DNA from: Glycomyces buryatensis
GTDB taxonomy: Bacteria > Actinomycetota > Actinomycetes > Mycobacteriales > Micromonosporaceae
DNA: 64,000 nt
Assembly: GCF_004912275.1 (NCBI RefSeq)
Contig: NZ_STGY01000067.1
Location: 183,401 to 247,400 of the forward strand
Reading direction: 5' to 3'
In this document: positions 50,120 through 60,655 of the stretch, piece after piece
Layout of the letters: each line of letters starts with the position of its first letter
Position numbering within the stretch: position 1 is the first letter of the stretch
Program-made: the position numbers and the translations under genes
Notes under the pieces: model-generated
Databases searched by the model: none
The model's input: only the letters and a program-made list of their open reading frames with translations
What the model was told of the DNA's origin: nothing

Positions 50120-52411
50120 CTACCGCTCCAGTCCGACCTTTTCAGGCTTGCCGTCGACATCGACGACCTCCACCTTACTGATGTCGGCGGGACCCTGCGA
50201 AACCAGGGTCACATAAGTTTCAGAAACAGTTACCGAAACTTTCGTGTCACCGTTTACATCCGAGATGACCAGGTCCCGGTCCGGGGTGCCCCAGACCTGG
50301 AGCGTGATCGCCTCGAACGGCTCGTCGCCGAAGGTCGCGCCGGGCTCGACGCGCGGCAGGATCGCCCCGTAGCGGACGAAGACCGGGAAGGTCTCCAGTT
50401 CGTGCTTGGTGTCGATGTAGCGACCGCCCTCGATGACCTCCTTGGTCCAGAAGTCGATCCACCTGCCCTCGGGCAGGTACACCTTGCGCTCGCCCGACGG
50501 GTCGTTGACCGGGGCGACCAGCAGGTCGGTGCCGAAGCGGTACTCCTGGTCGGCGTTCCACGCGACCGGGTCGCCCGGATTGTCGACGCTCAGCGCGCGC
50601 AGCACCGGCTCGCCGGTGCGCGAGGACTTCACGGCCGCCGAGTAGATGTACGGGGCCAGCGAGTAGCGGAGCTTCAGCGACTCGATCGCCAGGCGCTCGG
50701 CCTCCTCGGAGAACTCCCACAGCTCACGGGTGGTGGTCCCGTGGTAGCGCAGCAGCGGCGACAGCGCGCCGAACTGGGCCCAGCGGATGTACAGGTCGTC
50801 GGTGGGGGTCCCGTTGAAACCGCCCGTGTCGTGCGACCAGAACGGCATCCCCGACAGGCCGTGGGACGCGCCGCCGCGGATGGTGCCGCCCAGGCCGGCC
50901 CAGGTGGTCTGGACGTCGCCCGACCACTGCGCGGGGTGGCGCTGACCGCCGAGGAACGAGGACCGGGCCCACACGAAGTCGTAGCCGTGGATCTCGCGGG
51001 TCACCTCGCACACCGCGTCATTGAACAGCAGGGTGTAGACGTTGTGCAGCTCAGTGCCGCTCATGCCGTTGAACGCGACGGCGTCGGCCGGGACGCCCTC
51101 GGCGAAGTCGGTCTTGTACAGGGCCGCGCCCGCCTGGAGCGGGGGCCGCAGCAGGTCCTGCCACCACGCGGTGGCCTCGGGGTTGGTGAAGTCGACGATG
51201 CCGCAGGCCGGGAAGGTGCCGTGCCACGTGTCGGCCACGTACGTCTCGCCCTTGGCGTTCTTGAGGAAGTACCCCTTCTCGTCGGCCACCTTGAACAGCG
51301 GCGACTTGTAGGAGATGTAGGAGTTCATCCAGAGGCAGACCTTGAAGCCCTGCTCGGCCAGGTCGGCCAGCATGGAATCGGGCTCGGGGAAGTTCTCGGG
51401 GTCCCACTGCATGTCCGACCAGCGCCCGTCGGTCTGCCAGAAGGTGTCGAGGTGGAGCACGTCGCAGGGAATGCCGCGCTCGCGGATCTTCTTGGCCCGC
51501 TCCATGACCTGGCCCCGGCTGTCCTCGAAGAAGCCCGAGGAGATCCAGGTGCCGAAGGCCCACTTCGGCGGCAGGACCGGACGCGAGGAGATCCCGTCGA
51601 AGCGGTCGAGGACCTCCACGGGGGTCCCGGCGAGCACGAAGTACTCCATGACCGAGTCGGGCACGAGGATCTCGACGGCCGCGTGCGTCTGCTGGGCGAC
51701 GTCGAACTCGACGGGGGCGCCGGAGTTGACCACGATGCCGTAACCGCGGCTGGAGACGTAGATCGGGACGTTCTTGTAGGCGCGGATCGACTCCGAGCCG
51801 AACGCGTCGAAGTTCCACATCAGCGGGCGCTGGCCGCGCGCGTTCAGCGGCGCGAACCGCTCGCCGAAGCCGGCGAAGGCCTCGTCGGGGGCGCAGGTGA
51901 AGGACTCGTGGTAGGCGACGGGCTCGCCGTCGACCAGGCTGCGGCCGAACGGGAGGGTGCGCAGGCGCCCGGAGATGTCGACCTCGCCCGGGTTCTGGGC
52001 GACGAGGGTCTTGCCGGCGGCGTCGGTATACAGCAGCGTCCACTCGTCCAGGGTGACGACGGCCTTGACCGAGCCGGCGTCGACAGTGACCGAGGCGCCG
52101 TCGACCGCGATGCGGGCGCCCTCGTACTCGCCGACATTGAGCATCTCGATGACCTTGGCCGAGTCGGGCCGCACGTCGGGGTCGGCCGACAGGCGGGCCC
52201 GGATGACGCCCTCAGCGACGGCGGTGAGGCGGACGTACAGTTCCTCCTCCGCGCTCGTGACGGCCTTCAGCAGGACCGAGGACGGGCCGGTCTCGACGAC
52301 CTCGGCGGACTTGACCGCCGACAGGCCCTGCTCACCGGGGGCGCGCTGCGGCAGCTCCGGCGGATCGGCGACGAAGAATTCGCGTGCGACCAGCGGTGGG
52401 CGGTAAGGCAT
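50120..52411 (-). CDS. GH31 alpha-xylosidase (YicI-like)
   Basis: Releases alpha-linked xylose from isoprimeverose or other xyloglucan oligosaccharides in the cytoplasm (no signal peptide). 763 residues. Nucleophile D435 in YKTDFAEGVP, the KTDF signature that separates alpha-xylosidases from alpha-glucosidases; acid/base D499 in WSGDVQTTW; GFGERFAPLN near residue 181 and SHDTGGF near 520. First gene of the xylose operon, which supports xylose as product. ATG 52411; TTAGT/ACTAA repeat upstream. Confidence 0.95.
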   Translation of the reverse strand: MPYRPPLVAREFFVADPPELPQRAPGEQGLSAVKSAEVVETGPSSVLLKAVTSAEEELYVRLTAVAEGVIRARLSADPDVRPDSAKVIEMLNVGEYEGARIAVDGASVTVDAGSVKAVVTLDEWTLLYTDAAGKTLVAQNPGEVDISGRLRTLPFGRSLVDGEPVAYHESFTCAPDEAFAGFGERFAPLNARGQRPLMWNFDAFGSESIRAYKNVPIYVSSRGYGIVVNSGAPVEFDVAQQTHAAVEILVPDSVMEYFVLAGTPVEVLDRFDGISSRPVLPPKWAFGTWISSGFFEDSRGQVMERAKKIRERGIPCDVLHLDTFWQTDGRWSDMQWDPENFPEPDSMLADLAEQGFKVCLWMNSYISYKSPLFKVADEKGYFLKNAKGETYVADTWHGTFPACGIVDFTNPEATAWWQDLLRPPLQAGAALYKTDFAEGVPADAVAFNGMSGTELHNVYTLLFNDAVCEVTREIHGYDFVWARSSFLGGQRHPAQWSGDVQTTWAGLGGTIRGGASHGLSGMPFWSHDTGGFNGTPTDDLYIRWAQFGALSPLLRYHGTTTRELWEFSEEAERLAIESLKLRYSLAPYIYSAAVKSSRTGEPVLRALSVDNPGDPVAWNADQEYRFGTDLLVAPVNDPSGERKVYLPEGRWIDFWTKEVIEGGRYIDTKHELETFPVFVRYGAILPRVEPGATFGDEPFEAITLQVWGTPDRDLVISDVNGDTKVSVTVSETYVTLVSQGPADISKVEVVDVDGKPEKVGLER

Positions 52412-52481
52412 TCGTGACTCCAGCCGTAGTGTGTGAACGGTTGCGACCGCCCTGCGGATCCGAGAGGAACGCGGACGGCCG

Positions 52482-52509
52482 TATTTAGTTTATCGACTAA
52501 TCCAACAAA
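52482..52509 (-). promoter_or_regulatory. xylose operon promoter and candidate XylR operator
   Basis: On the minus strand TTTGTT (52509-52504), 16 nt, TAAATA (52487-52482). Between the boxes TTAGT (52485-52489) and ACTAA (52496-52500) form an inverted repeat. The plus-strand string TTTAGTTTATCGA is identical to that at the sugar importer promoter 18 kb away, which suggests one repressor (the ROK protein) for both. Confidence 0.65.
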
Positions 52510-52644
52510 CTGCATCACGGGGAGCGGACCGATCCGGAACGTCGAATCGCGCGGACATGCCCGACTTCCCTCCCCGCCGGGCACTCCCCCACTACCCTGA
52601 CCTGAGACACTGGGAATAACGAGAATTCCTTGCGAGGTACCGAG

Positions 52645-53115
52645 ATGTCGACAGTCCGATCCAGCCTTTCCGACGAGAACCGGGACACCACCGCCGAGGC
52701 CCTGCAGGGCGCGCTGGTGGATCTCATCGACCTGTCGCTCGTGGGCAAGCAGGCGCACTGGAACGTGTACGGCCGCAACTTCCGGTCGCTGCACCTGCAG
52801 CTGGACGATATCGTCACCTCGGCCCGAAATGCCGCCGACACCGTCGCCGAACGGGCCATCGCCATCGGCGTGAGCGCCGACGGACGGGCCGCCACGATCG
52901 CGGACAACACCTCGATGCCCAAGATCCGCGAGGGCCAGATCGCCGACTCCGAGGTCGTGACCCTCTTCATCGAGGCCTACACCTCGATCATCGGACGAAT
53001 GCGCGAGCGCATCGCCGCAACGGAGTCCGCCGACCCGGTCAGCCAGGACATCCTCATCGGCATCACCGCCGAGCTCGAAAAGCAGAGCTGGATGTTCCAG
53101 GCCGAACTCAGCTGA
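52645..53115 (+). CDS. dps: Dps-family DNA-binding ferritin
   Basis: 156 residues. Dodecameric iron-storing and DNA-protecting protein of starved cells. The ferroxidase ligands are in GKQAHWNVYG (His near residue 35) and LHLQLDDIV (Asp near 62). A short N-terminal extension precedes helix A; the C-terminal tail is short. ATG 52645 with GAGG 7 nt upstream is preferred over TTG 52630. Confidence 0.94.
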   Translation: MSTVRSSLSDENRDTTAEALQGALVDLIDLSLVGKQAHWNVYGRNFRSLHLQLDDIVTSARNAADTVAERAIAIGVSADGRAATIADNTSMPKIREGQIADSEVVTLFIEAYTSIIGRMRERIAATESADPVSQDILIGITAELEKQSWMFQAELS

Positions 53116-53175
53116 CCAGCCGTCAGCAATACCCATGAACGAGCCGCCGCGATCAGCGACGAGGACATGGGACCG

Positions 53176-53206
53176 GTGGGCCGGAGCGCTTCGCGCTCCG
53201 GCCCAC
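53176..53206. terminator. bidirectional terminator between dps and xylanase gene
   Basis: GTGGGCCGGAGCG pairs with CGCTCCGGCCCAC around CTTCG. Lies between the convergent dps and GH10 genes. Confidence 0.88.
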
Positions 53207-53212
53207 AGTTCG

Positions 53213-54619
53213 TCAGGCGGGCGTGCAGGTCACCGCCGGGAGCGAGGCGGTCGATCCCTCCGACTTGGTGATGTTGAAGCCGAAACTGGTCGACTGCCCG
53301 GCGCTGAGCGTGCCGTTGTAGCCGGCGTTCGAGGCCGTCACCGCCTGGCCCGAGAGGGCCCCCTCGATGCTCCAGGCGTTGGAGATCCGCTCCGATCCCG
53401 GCCAGGTCCACGTCACCTTCCATCCCGAGAGGGACTGCCCCGCGGTCACGGTCGCCGAATACGTCGCTCCGGCGCCCCACTGGCTCGCCACCGACAATGT
53501 GGCGGTGCAGCCGTCGCCCGCGGGCGGCGGGCTGGTGGTCTCGCCCGGGGTCGACGGGTTGCCGCCGCCGGGGGTCCCGCCGAGGGCGGCCAGCACGCCG
53601 TCGTAGGCGGGCTTGGGGTTGTAATTGTCGTCGAACAGCAGCGGCGCGCCCTCGCCGGGGAAGACGTCGGGCACCCAGGAGTCGACGTCCCGCAGGCCCC
53701 AGACCGTGACGCCCGAGCAGTCGACCAGGTCCGCGCACAGCTCGGTGACCCGCTGGAAGTCCGCCTTCTGCTGGGCGAGCTCGTTGCCGTCGGCCGGCAT
53801 CGGAATGCGGATGTCCAGCTCGGTGATGCGCACCTTCAGGCCCAGGTCCACAAAGCGCTGGAGGTTGGCCTCCATGGTGCTCGGCACCTGGCCCAGGATC
53901 AGGTGGGACTGGAGGCCGACCCCGTCGACCAGGTCCTGGTTCGCCAGACCCTGCGCGATCGTGTAGATCCGGTCGGACTTGGCGCCGATGGCCTCGATCG
54001 AATAGTCGTTGATGTACAGGTCCGCGTTCGGATCGGCCGCCCGCGCGTACTGGAAGGCCTGCGCGATGTAGCCCTCGCCGAGCCTCTGGAGCCAGAACGA
54101 ATCGCGAAGCGCCCCATTGGAGTCGCTGACGACCTCATTGACGACGTCCCACGTGGCCACGTCGCCCTCGTAGTGGTCCATCACCGTGGTGATGTGGTTC
54201 TGCATGGCCGACTGCATCTGCGCGGCCGAGAGGTTCTGGACCCAGGACGGGGTCTGGGAGTGCCAGACGAGGGTGTGGCCGTGAACGGACTGGTCGTTCT
54301 GCTGGGCGAAGTCGACGATGGCGTCGCCGCCGGCGAAGGTGAACTGGCCCTGGGAGGGCTCGGTGGCGTTCCACTTCATGGCGTTCTCGGCGGTGAGCGA
54401 GTTGAACTCGGTGGCGACGAGGTTGCGGTAGCTCGCGTCGTTCTGCAGCTTGTTGACATCGACGGCGACACCGATGTCCTTGCCGATCGCGTCGGCCGAA
54501 TCGCGGAGGGTCGTCTGGGCGTGGGCGAACTGGGTCGACATGGCGACGCCCAGCGTCGCCGCGACAACGGTGACGAGCCCCGCGGTCCAGGCTCGACGGC
54601 GGGTGCGGGTGGACAGCAT
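53213..54619 (-). CDS. secreted GH10 endo-beta-1,4-xylanase with CBM2
   Basis: 468 residues. Signal peptide (TRTRRRAWTAGLVTVVAATLGV to AHA, cleavage near residue 34). GH10 barrel to about 330: WNATEP near 83, HTLVWHSQTPSW near 115, acid/base E162 in WDVVNEVV, nucleophile E267 in RITELDIRI, WGLRDVDSW near 305. A Gly/Pro/Ser/Thr linker leads to a CBM2 domain (CTATLSVASQWGAG, WKVTWTWPG, NAGYNGTLSAGQSTSFGF), which binds cellulose or xylan. It releases the xylo-oligosaccharides that the importer and intracellular enzymes then use. ATG 54619. Confidence 0.96.
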   Translation of the reverse strand: MLSTRTRRRAWTAGLVTVVAATLGVAMSTQFAHAQTTLRDSADAIGKDIGVAVDVNKLQNDASYRNLVATEFNSLTAENAMKWNATEPSQGQFTFAGGDAIVDFAQQNDQSVHGHTLVWHSQTPSWVQNLSAAQMQSAMQNHITTVMDHYEGDVATWDVVNEVVSDSNGALRDSFWLQRLGEGYIAQAFQYARAADPNADLYINDYSIEAIGAKSDRIYTIAQGLANQDLVDGVGLQSHLILGQVPSTMEANLQRFVDLGLKVRITELDIRIPMPADGNELAQQKADFQRVTELCADLVDCSGVTVWGLRDVDSWVPDVFPGEGAPLLFDDNYNPKPAYDGVLAALGGTPGGGNPSTPGETTSPPPAGDGCTATLSVASQWGAGATYSATVTAGQSLSGWKVTWTWPGSERISNAWSIEGALSGQAVTASNAGYNGTLSAGQSTSFGFNITKSEGSTASLPAVTCTPA

Positions 54620-54673
54620 GGAATCTCCTCATGCTCGGCCGCGCGTGAGGGGACGTGGCACTGGCGGACGGGA

Positions 54674-54727
54674 GCGGAGCGCTCCCAAAGGTAGGCCCAG
54701 GCTAATCCACGTATCGATTACTGTCAA
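54674..54727 (-). promoter_or_regulatory. xylanase promoter with CebR-like operator
   Basis: Minus strand: TTGACA (54727-54722), 17 nt, TAGCCT (54704-54699), a near-ideal promoter. Just downstream TGGGAGCGCTCCGC (54687-54674) matches 12 of 14 bases of the CebR operator TGGGAGCGCTCCCA, the cello-oligosaccharide repressor site of actinomycetes. Within the spacer, TAATC-N8-GATTA is a further inverted repeat. Confidence 0.7.
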
Positions 54728-54837
54728 TACTGTCCGGCCGCGACGATCCGAGGCCCGCACCCGCCGGTCCCCTTGCGGCCGAACCAAGGCGCCCGTGCCC
54801 GGGACCCCTCCCGCAGTTCGGGCCTTACCGTGCGGGC

Positions 54838-55263
54838 ATGGAACTCGACGAATCGACGCCGCGCACCAGCCCTCCCGGCAAGGTCGTCACGGCACTGGTA
54901 CTGACCTGGATCCTGGGGGCCGGGTCCCTGCTCCTCGCCTTCAGCACCTGGGCGACCTTCGGCGGCATGGACAGCCTTGGGGACTTCCTCTACTACTACC
55001 CGGCCCAGGCGTTGGTGGTCCCGCTCATCGGGTGCGCGCTCATCGCCTCGGCGATCGGCCTGCAGCAGCGGAAGAACTGGGCGAGGGTCACCGCCATGGT
55101 CTTCAGCGCCGTCTTCACCGTCGGCTCGCTCGCCAGTCTGGCCACCGGCGCTGCGGGCTTCATCGCGCTCGCCCTGTGCATCCTCATGTACGCCATGCTC
55201 ATCAGCGCCGACGCGAAGGAATGGTGCGGGCGCCCGCCGAGAAGGCGACGGGCGCGAACCTGA
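54838..55263 (+). CDS. small membrane protein of unknown function
   Basis: 141 residues with four hydrophobic segments (VVTALVLTWILGAGSLLLAF, ALVVPLIGCALIASAIGL, VTAMVFSAVFTVGSLASLA, FIALALCILMYAMLI) and a basic C-terminus. No family recognised. The QQRKNWARVTAMVF loop is common in actinobacterial four-helix proteins with DUF-type names. ATG 54838, no ribosome site. Convergent with leuS. Confidence 0.6.
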   Translation: MELDESTPRTSPPGKVVTALVLTWILGAGSLLLAFSTWATFGGMDSLGDFLYYYPAQALVVPLIGCALIASAIGLQQRKNWARVTAMVFSAVFTVGSLASLATGAAGFIALALCILMYAMLISADAKEWCGRPPRRRRART

Positions 55264-55288
55264 CAGCCCGCGCCCGCTCATCTCGCGC

Positions 55289-58105
55289 TTACTTCGCGAC
55301 GATCGAGACCATCTTGCCGGGGACGACGATGACCTTCTTGACGTCCTTGCCCTCCAGGTTCACCGCGACGTTCTCCTCCGCCAGGGCGGCCTCGCGGACC
55401 ACGTCCTGAGCGGCGTCGGCGGCGACCTCGATGCGGCCGCGCAGCTTCCCGTTGACCTGCACCGGATAGGTGACCGTGTCCGCCACCAGGTAGCGCTCGT
55501 CGGCGCGGGGGAAGTCGGCGTAGGCCACGCTCTCGGTGTGGCCCATGCGCTCCCACAGCTCCTCGGCGATGTGCGGGGCGACCGGCGCGACCATCCGCAC
55601 CGCGGCCTCGGCCGCCTCGCGCGGCACCGAGTCCAGGCCGGTCAGGTGGTTGTTCAGCGTGATCAGCTTGGCGATGGCGGTGTTCATGCGCAGGTGCTCG
55701 TAGTCCTCGCGGACGCCGGCGATGGCCTGGTGCAGCTCGCGCAGCGTGGCCTGACCCGGGGCGTCCTCGGAGATGGTGACCTCGCCGGTCTCCTCGTCGA
55801 TGACGTTGCGCCACAGGCGTTGCAGGAACCGCTGAGAGCCGACGATCGCGCGGGTGTCCCACGGCTTGGAGTCGGCCAGCGGGCCCATCGACATCTCGTA
55901 GACGCGGAAGGTGTCCGCGCCGTACTCGTCGCACACGCCGTCGGGGGTGACGACGTTCTTCAGCGACTTGCCGATCTTCCCGTACTCGCGGTCGACCTTC
56001 TCGCCCTCGTAATAGAAGACGCCGTCTTCCTCGGTGACCTCTTCGGCCGGGACGTAGACGCCCCGCGAGTCGGTGTAGGCGTAGGCCGAGATGTAGCCCT
56101 GATTGAACAGGCGGCGGAAGGGCTCCCGGCTGGAGACGTGCCCCAGGTCGAACAGGACCTTCTGCCAGAAGCGGGCGTACAGCAGGTGCAGGACCGCATG
56201 TTCGACGCCGCCGATGTACAGGTCGACGCCTCCGACGTCGCCTTCGCCCTGCGGACCCATCCAGTAGGCCTCGTTGGCCGGATCGGCCAGCGCCGCGGTC
56301 GAAGTCGGGTCGGTGTAGCGCAGCTCGTACCACGAGGAGCCGGCCCAGTTGGGCATGGTGTTCAGCTCGCGGGTGTACATCTTCGGCCCGTCGCCCAGGT
56401 CCAGTTCGACCTCGACCCATTCCTTGGCGCGGCCCAGCGGCGGCTCGGGCGCGGTGTCGGCGTCCTCGGCTTCGTAGGTCTTGGGCGAGAAGTCGTCCAT
56501 TTGGGGCAGTTCGACGGGCAGGTGGTCGGCGGGCAGCGCGACGGGCAGGCCGGTCTCGTCGTAGACGATGGGGAACGGCTCGCCCCAGTAGCGCTGGCGG
56601 CTGAACAGCCAGTCGCGCAGGCGGAACGTGGTGGCCGCCTCGCCGCGGCCGTGTTCGACCAGCCAGGCGGCGATGCGCTGCTTGGCCTCGGGGACCTTCA
56701 GGCCGTCCAGGAAGCCGGAGTTGACCACCACGCCATTGATGTTGTCGGTGTAGGCGGCCTCGCCGTCCCACTTTTCCGCGCCGGCGACGACCTGGCGGAT
56801 GGGGATGTCGAAGGCGGTCGCGAAGGCGAAGTCGCGCTCGTCGTGGGCGGGCACGGCCATGATCGCGCCGGTGCCGTAGCCGGCCAGGACGTAGTCGGCG
56901 ATGAACACCGGTACGTTCTCGCCGTTGACCGGGTTGGTGGCGTAGCCGCCGGTGAAGACGCCGGTCTTGACCTTGGCGTCGGCCTGGCGCTCCACATCGG
57001 TCTTGGCGGCGGCCTCGGCGCGGTAGGCGGCGACGGCCGCGGCGGGCGAGGCGTGCCCGCCGGTCCAGGACTCGGGCACGCCGGCCGGCCAGGACTCGGC
57101 GGTCAGCGGGTCGACCAGGGCGTGCTCGGGGGCCAGGACCATGTAGGTGGCGCCGAACAGGGTGTCGGGGCGGGTGGTGAACACCCGCACGTCGCCCGCG
57201 TAGGTCGCGAAGTCGGCGTAGGCGCCGGTGGACTTGCCGATCCAGTTGCGCTGCATGGACTTCAGCGACTCGGTCCAGTCCAGGCCGTCCAGGTCCGACA
57301 GCAGCCGGTCGGCGTAGGCGGTGATCCGCATCATCCACTGCTTCAGGGTGCGGGTGTACACGGGGAAGTTGCCGCGCTCGGAGCGGCCCTCGGAGGTGAC
57401 CTCCTCGTTGGACAGCACCGTGCCCAGTCCCGGGCACCAGTTCACGGGCGCCTCGGTGACGTAGGCCAGGCGGTGGTCGTCGACGGCGCGGCGGCGCTCG
57501 ATCGGGCTCAGCTCGGCCCAGGCGCGGCCGTCGCCGGTGGTGCGCTCACCGGACTCGAACTTCGCGATCAGCTCCTCGATCGGGCGCGCCGCGTCGACCT
57601 CCGAGTCGTAGTAGGAGTTGAAGACCTGCAGGAAGATCCACTGCGTCCACTTGAAGAACTCGGGGTCGGTGGTGGCGAACTCGCGGCGCTTGTCATAGCC
57701 CATGCCCAGGCGCTTCAGCTGGTCGCGGTACCGCTCGACATTCTCGGCGGTGATCTCGGCGGGCTGGCGCCCGGTCGCGATCGCGTACTGCTCGGTGGGC
57801 AGACCGAACGCGTCGAACCCCATGGGGTGCAGCACATTGAAGCCGTCCATGCGCAGGAAGCGCGAGTACGCGTCCGTGGCGACGAAGCCCAGCGGGTGGC
57901 CCACGTGCAGCCCCGCCCCCGACGGGTACGGGAACATGTCCATCACGAACTTCTTCGGCGCGCCCGCGCGCGGGTGGCCCGGCTCGGCGAGTTCACCGAC
58001 CGGGTTGGGGGCGCGGAAGGTCTGCTCGGCCTCCCAGCGCTCCTGCCAGCGCGGTTCGATCTCGTTCGCCAGGCGGGCGTCGTAACGGTGTGCGGGTTCG
58101 CTCAT
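55289..58105 (-). CDS. leuS: leucyl-tRNA synthetase
   Basis: 938 residues, bacterial class Ia form. HIGH motif as [13 protein letters not shown] near residue 60, editing domain CP1 with [15 protein letters not shown] and [15 protein letters not shown], leucine-specific [20 protein letters not shown] motif as KIGKSLKN, then the anticodon-binding and C-terminal domains ([11 protein letters not shown] end). ATG 58105 is preceded by GGACAGGACGAG; no need for the longer frame. Expression is controlled by an upstream leucine attenuator. Confidence 0.97.
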   Translation of the reverse strand: MSEPAHRYDARLANEIEPRWQERWEAEQTFRAPNPVGELAEPGHPRAGAPKKFVMDMFPYPSGAGLHVGHPLGFVATDAYSRFLRMDGFNVLHPMGFDAFGLPTEQYAIATGRQPAEITAENVERYRDQLKRLGMGYDKRREFATTDPEFFKWTQWIFLQVFNSYYDSEVDAARPIEELIAKFESGERTTGDGRAWAELSPIERRRAVDDHRLAYVTEAPVNWCPGLGTVLSNEEVTSEGRSERGNFPVYTRTLKQWMMRITAYADRLLSDLDGLDWTESLKSMQRNWIGKSTGAYADFATYAGDVRVFTTRPDTLFGATYMVLAPEHALVDPLTAESWPAGVPESWTGGHASPAAAVAAYRAEAAAKTDVERQADAKVKTGVFTGGYATNPVNGENVPVFIADYVLAGYGTGAIMAVPAHDERDFAFATAFDIPIRQVVAGAEKWDGEAAYTDNINGVVVNSGFLDGLKVPEAKQRIAAWLVEHGRGEAATTFRLRDWLFSRQRYWGEPFPIVYDETGLPVALPADHLPVELPQMDDFSPKTYEAEDADTAPEPPLGRAKEWVEVELDLGDGPKMYTRELNTMPNWAGSSWYELRYTDPTSTAALADPANEAYWMGPQGEGDVGGVDLYIGGVEHAVLHLLYARFWQKVLFDLGHVSSREPFRRLFNQGYISAYAYTDSRGVYVPAEEVTEEDGVFYYEGEKVDREYGKIGKSLKNVVTPDGVCDEYGADTFRVYEMSMGPLADSKPWDTRAIVGSQRFLQRLWRNVIDEETGEVTISEDAPGQATLRELHQAIAGVREDYEHLRMNTAIAKLITLNNHLTGLDSVPREAAEAAVRMVAPVAPHIAEELWERMGHTESVAYADFPRADERYLVADTVTYPVQVNGKLRGRIEVAADAAQDVVREAALAEENVAVNLEGKDVKKVIVVPGKMVSIVAK

Positions 58106-58173
58106 GACTCGTCCTGTGTCCGGTGTCGCTCGGGTTTGATTCGGCGGGATGCGGGTTCCCGTCCCTGAACAGC

Positions 58174-58224
58174 AAAAAGCCCCTGACCATGCAGGGGCGC
58201 CGTGCCGGTGGGAACCTGCACGGC
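58174..58224 (-). promoter_or_regulatory. leucine transcription attenuator of leuS
   Basis: Minus strand, in order: GCCGTGC (58224-58218) pairs with GCACGGC (58205-58199); TGCAGG (58220-58215) can pair with CCTGCA (58195-58190), which is the antiterminator; GCCCCTG (58198-58192) pairs with CAGGGGC (58185-58179) and is followed by TTTTT (58178-58174), the terminator. Antiterminator and terminator share the CCTG arm and exclude each other. When leucyl-tRNA is scarce a ribosome stalled on the leader Leu codons leaves TGCAGG free, so leuS is read. Confidence 0.88.
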
Positions 58225-58256
58225 TACGTAAGGAGCAGCTCGAAACGCCGAGACAT
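58224..58256 (-). CDS. leuS leader peptide with three consecutive Leu codons
   Basis: ATG TCT CGG CGT TTC GAG CTG CTC CTT ACG TAG encodes [10 protein letters not shown]. Three different Leu codons in a row lie just before the stop, and the stop overlaps the first attenuator arm. No ribosome site: the -10 box TACACT (58268-58263) ends 6 nt before the ATG, so the leader is probably translated from a leaderless mRNA. Confidence 0.88.
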   Translation of the reverse strand: MSRRFELLLT

Positions 58257-58262
58257 GTCGTA

Positions 58263-58268
58263 AGTGTA
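58263..58268 (-). promoter_or_regulatory. -10 box of leuS leader transcript
   Basis: TACACT six nucleotides before the leader ATG. No strong -35 element is visible at the expected distance. Confidence 0.6.
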
Positions 58269-58400
58269 GCCGATCCGGCCCCAGGTCGCGCGGCCCGCCG
58301 CGCGCCCCGGCCCCTTCGCGTCGCCCGAGTACGATTGCCGGGAGCCATTTGTAACGGCGCGGCGATTCCCACCTCACTTTACTTTTCCCCGGGAGGACCA

Positions 58401-59402
<1,002 letters not shown>

Positions 59403-59404
59403 GA

Positions 59405-60655
59405 GTGGAGCTCACCGGGCGCGGCAAGACCCTGCTGGCGGTGAGCGTCGCGGTCGGCGTCACCGCCTTGGCGGTGGGCGAGGGCGACCTGCTGCGGGCG
59501 GCCCTGCTGGCGGCGGTCGCGCCGCTGGGCGGGCTGCTGATCCTGAGGTGGACGCGGCCGAGCCTGGAATCGAACCGGGTGCTCAACCCCCCGCAGGTCG
59601 AGGCCGGGCAGCCGACGCAGGTGCGACTGGGCATTCAGAACACCGGGCGGCGCCGTCCCCCGGCGCTGATGCTGGAGGACCGGATCCCGTACAAGCTGGG
59701 GAACCGCCCCCGCCTGGTGCTGGAGCGGCTGTCCCCCGGCGCGCGCAGCGTCGTCAACTACACCATCAATCCCCCCACCCGCGGCTCATATGAGTTGGGG
59801 CCCTTGACGGTCCGCTGTTCGGACCCGTTCGGTCTGGCGGTGGCGGTGCAGGAGTTCCCGATGACGACGCCCCTGATCGTCACCCCGCGCATCGAGCACC
59901 TGACGCACCTGCGGCTGCCTGGCGGCGCCGGCATGTCCTCGGGCGAGTCGCAGGCGCAGTCCGTGGCGATCTCCGGCAATGACGACATCGCGATCCGCGA
60001 GTACCGCATCGGCGACGACCTGCGCCGCGTCCATTGGAAGGCCAGCGCCCACAAGGGCGAGCTGATGGTGCGGCGCGAGGAGCAGCCGTGGGAGAACACG
60101 GCCGCGATCCTGCTCGACGTGCGACGGTCGGCGCACCGCGGCGAGGGCGACGCGTCCAGTTTCGAGTGGATGGTCGGCGCGGCCGCATCGGCGACGGTGC
60201 GGCTGGCGGGCGACGGCATGGACCCGCGGCTGGTGTCGGCGTTCTCCGAGTTCGAATGCCGCCAAGGCGATTACGGCGAGGCGATGCGGTACCTGGCGAC
60301 GGTGTCGGCCACGACCGGCGCGGAACTGTCGCGCATGGTGGAGAAGACCAAGCGGCACCGTTCGGTGACCGCGATCGTCGCGTTCCTGGGGCACCTGACG
60401 CCCGAGGAGGCCGCGACGCTGGCGCGGATGTCGCGTCGCGGCAGCGACTGCACGGCGCTGCTGCTGGACGCGGCCCGCTGGATCCCGCGCCATCCGAACG
60501 CGCAGCCGGATCAGGCCGATCGGGCGATGGCCGAACAGCACCGGGCCGCCGCCGCGGTCCTGGTGCGGGCCGGCTGGAGGGTGGTCCCGGTGATGTCCGG
60601 TACCGAACTGCGTCGAGTGTGGACCCGACTTGGCTCCTGGAGGGTCGCGGCATGA
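59405..60655 (+). CDS. DUF58 (vWA-like) membrane protein
   Basis: 416 residues. Two N-terminal membrane segments (TLLAVSVAVGVTALAVGEGDLL and the following helix), a beta-rich domain and the DUF58 core GNDDIAIREYRIGDDLRRVHWKASAH near residue 195 (seen as REYRIGDDLRRVHWKASA), then a von Willebrand-like region. GTG 59405 two nucleotides after the MoxR stop; overlaps the next gene by 4 nt. In this three-gene set DUF58 and MoxR are thought to assemble or regulate a cell-envelope complex; the target is unknown. Confidence 0.92.
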   Translation: MELTGRGKTLLAVSVAVGVTALAVGEGDLLRAALLAAVAPLGGLLILRWTRPSLESNRVLNPPQVEAGQPTQVRLGIQNTGRRRPPALMLEDRIPYKLGNRPRLVLERLSPGARSVVNYTINPPTRGSYELGPLTVRCSDPFGLAVAVQEFPMTTPLIVTPRIEHLTHLRLPGGAGMSSGESQAQSVAISGNDDIAIREYRIGDDLRRVHWKASAHKGELMVRREEQPWENTAAILLDVRRSAHRGEGDASSFEWMVGAAASATVRLAGDGMDPRLVSAFSEFECRQGDYGEAMRYLATVSATTGAELSRMVEKTKRHRSVTAIVAFLGHLTPEEAATLARMSRRGSDCTALLLDAARWIPRHPNAQPDQADRAMAEQHRAAAAVLVRAGWRVVPVMSGTELRRVWTRLGSWRVAA

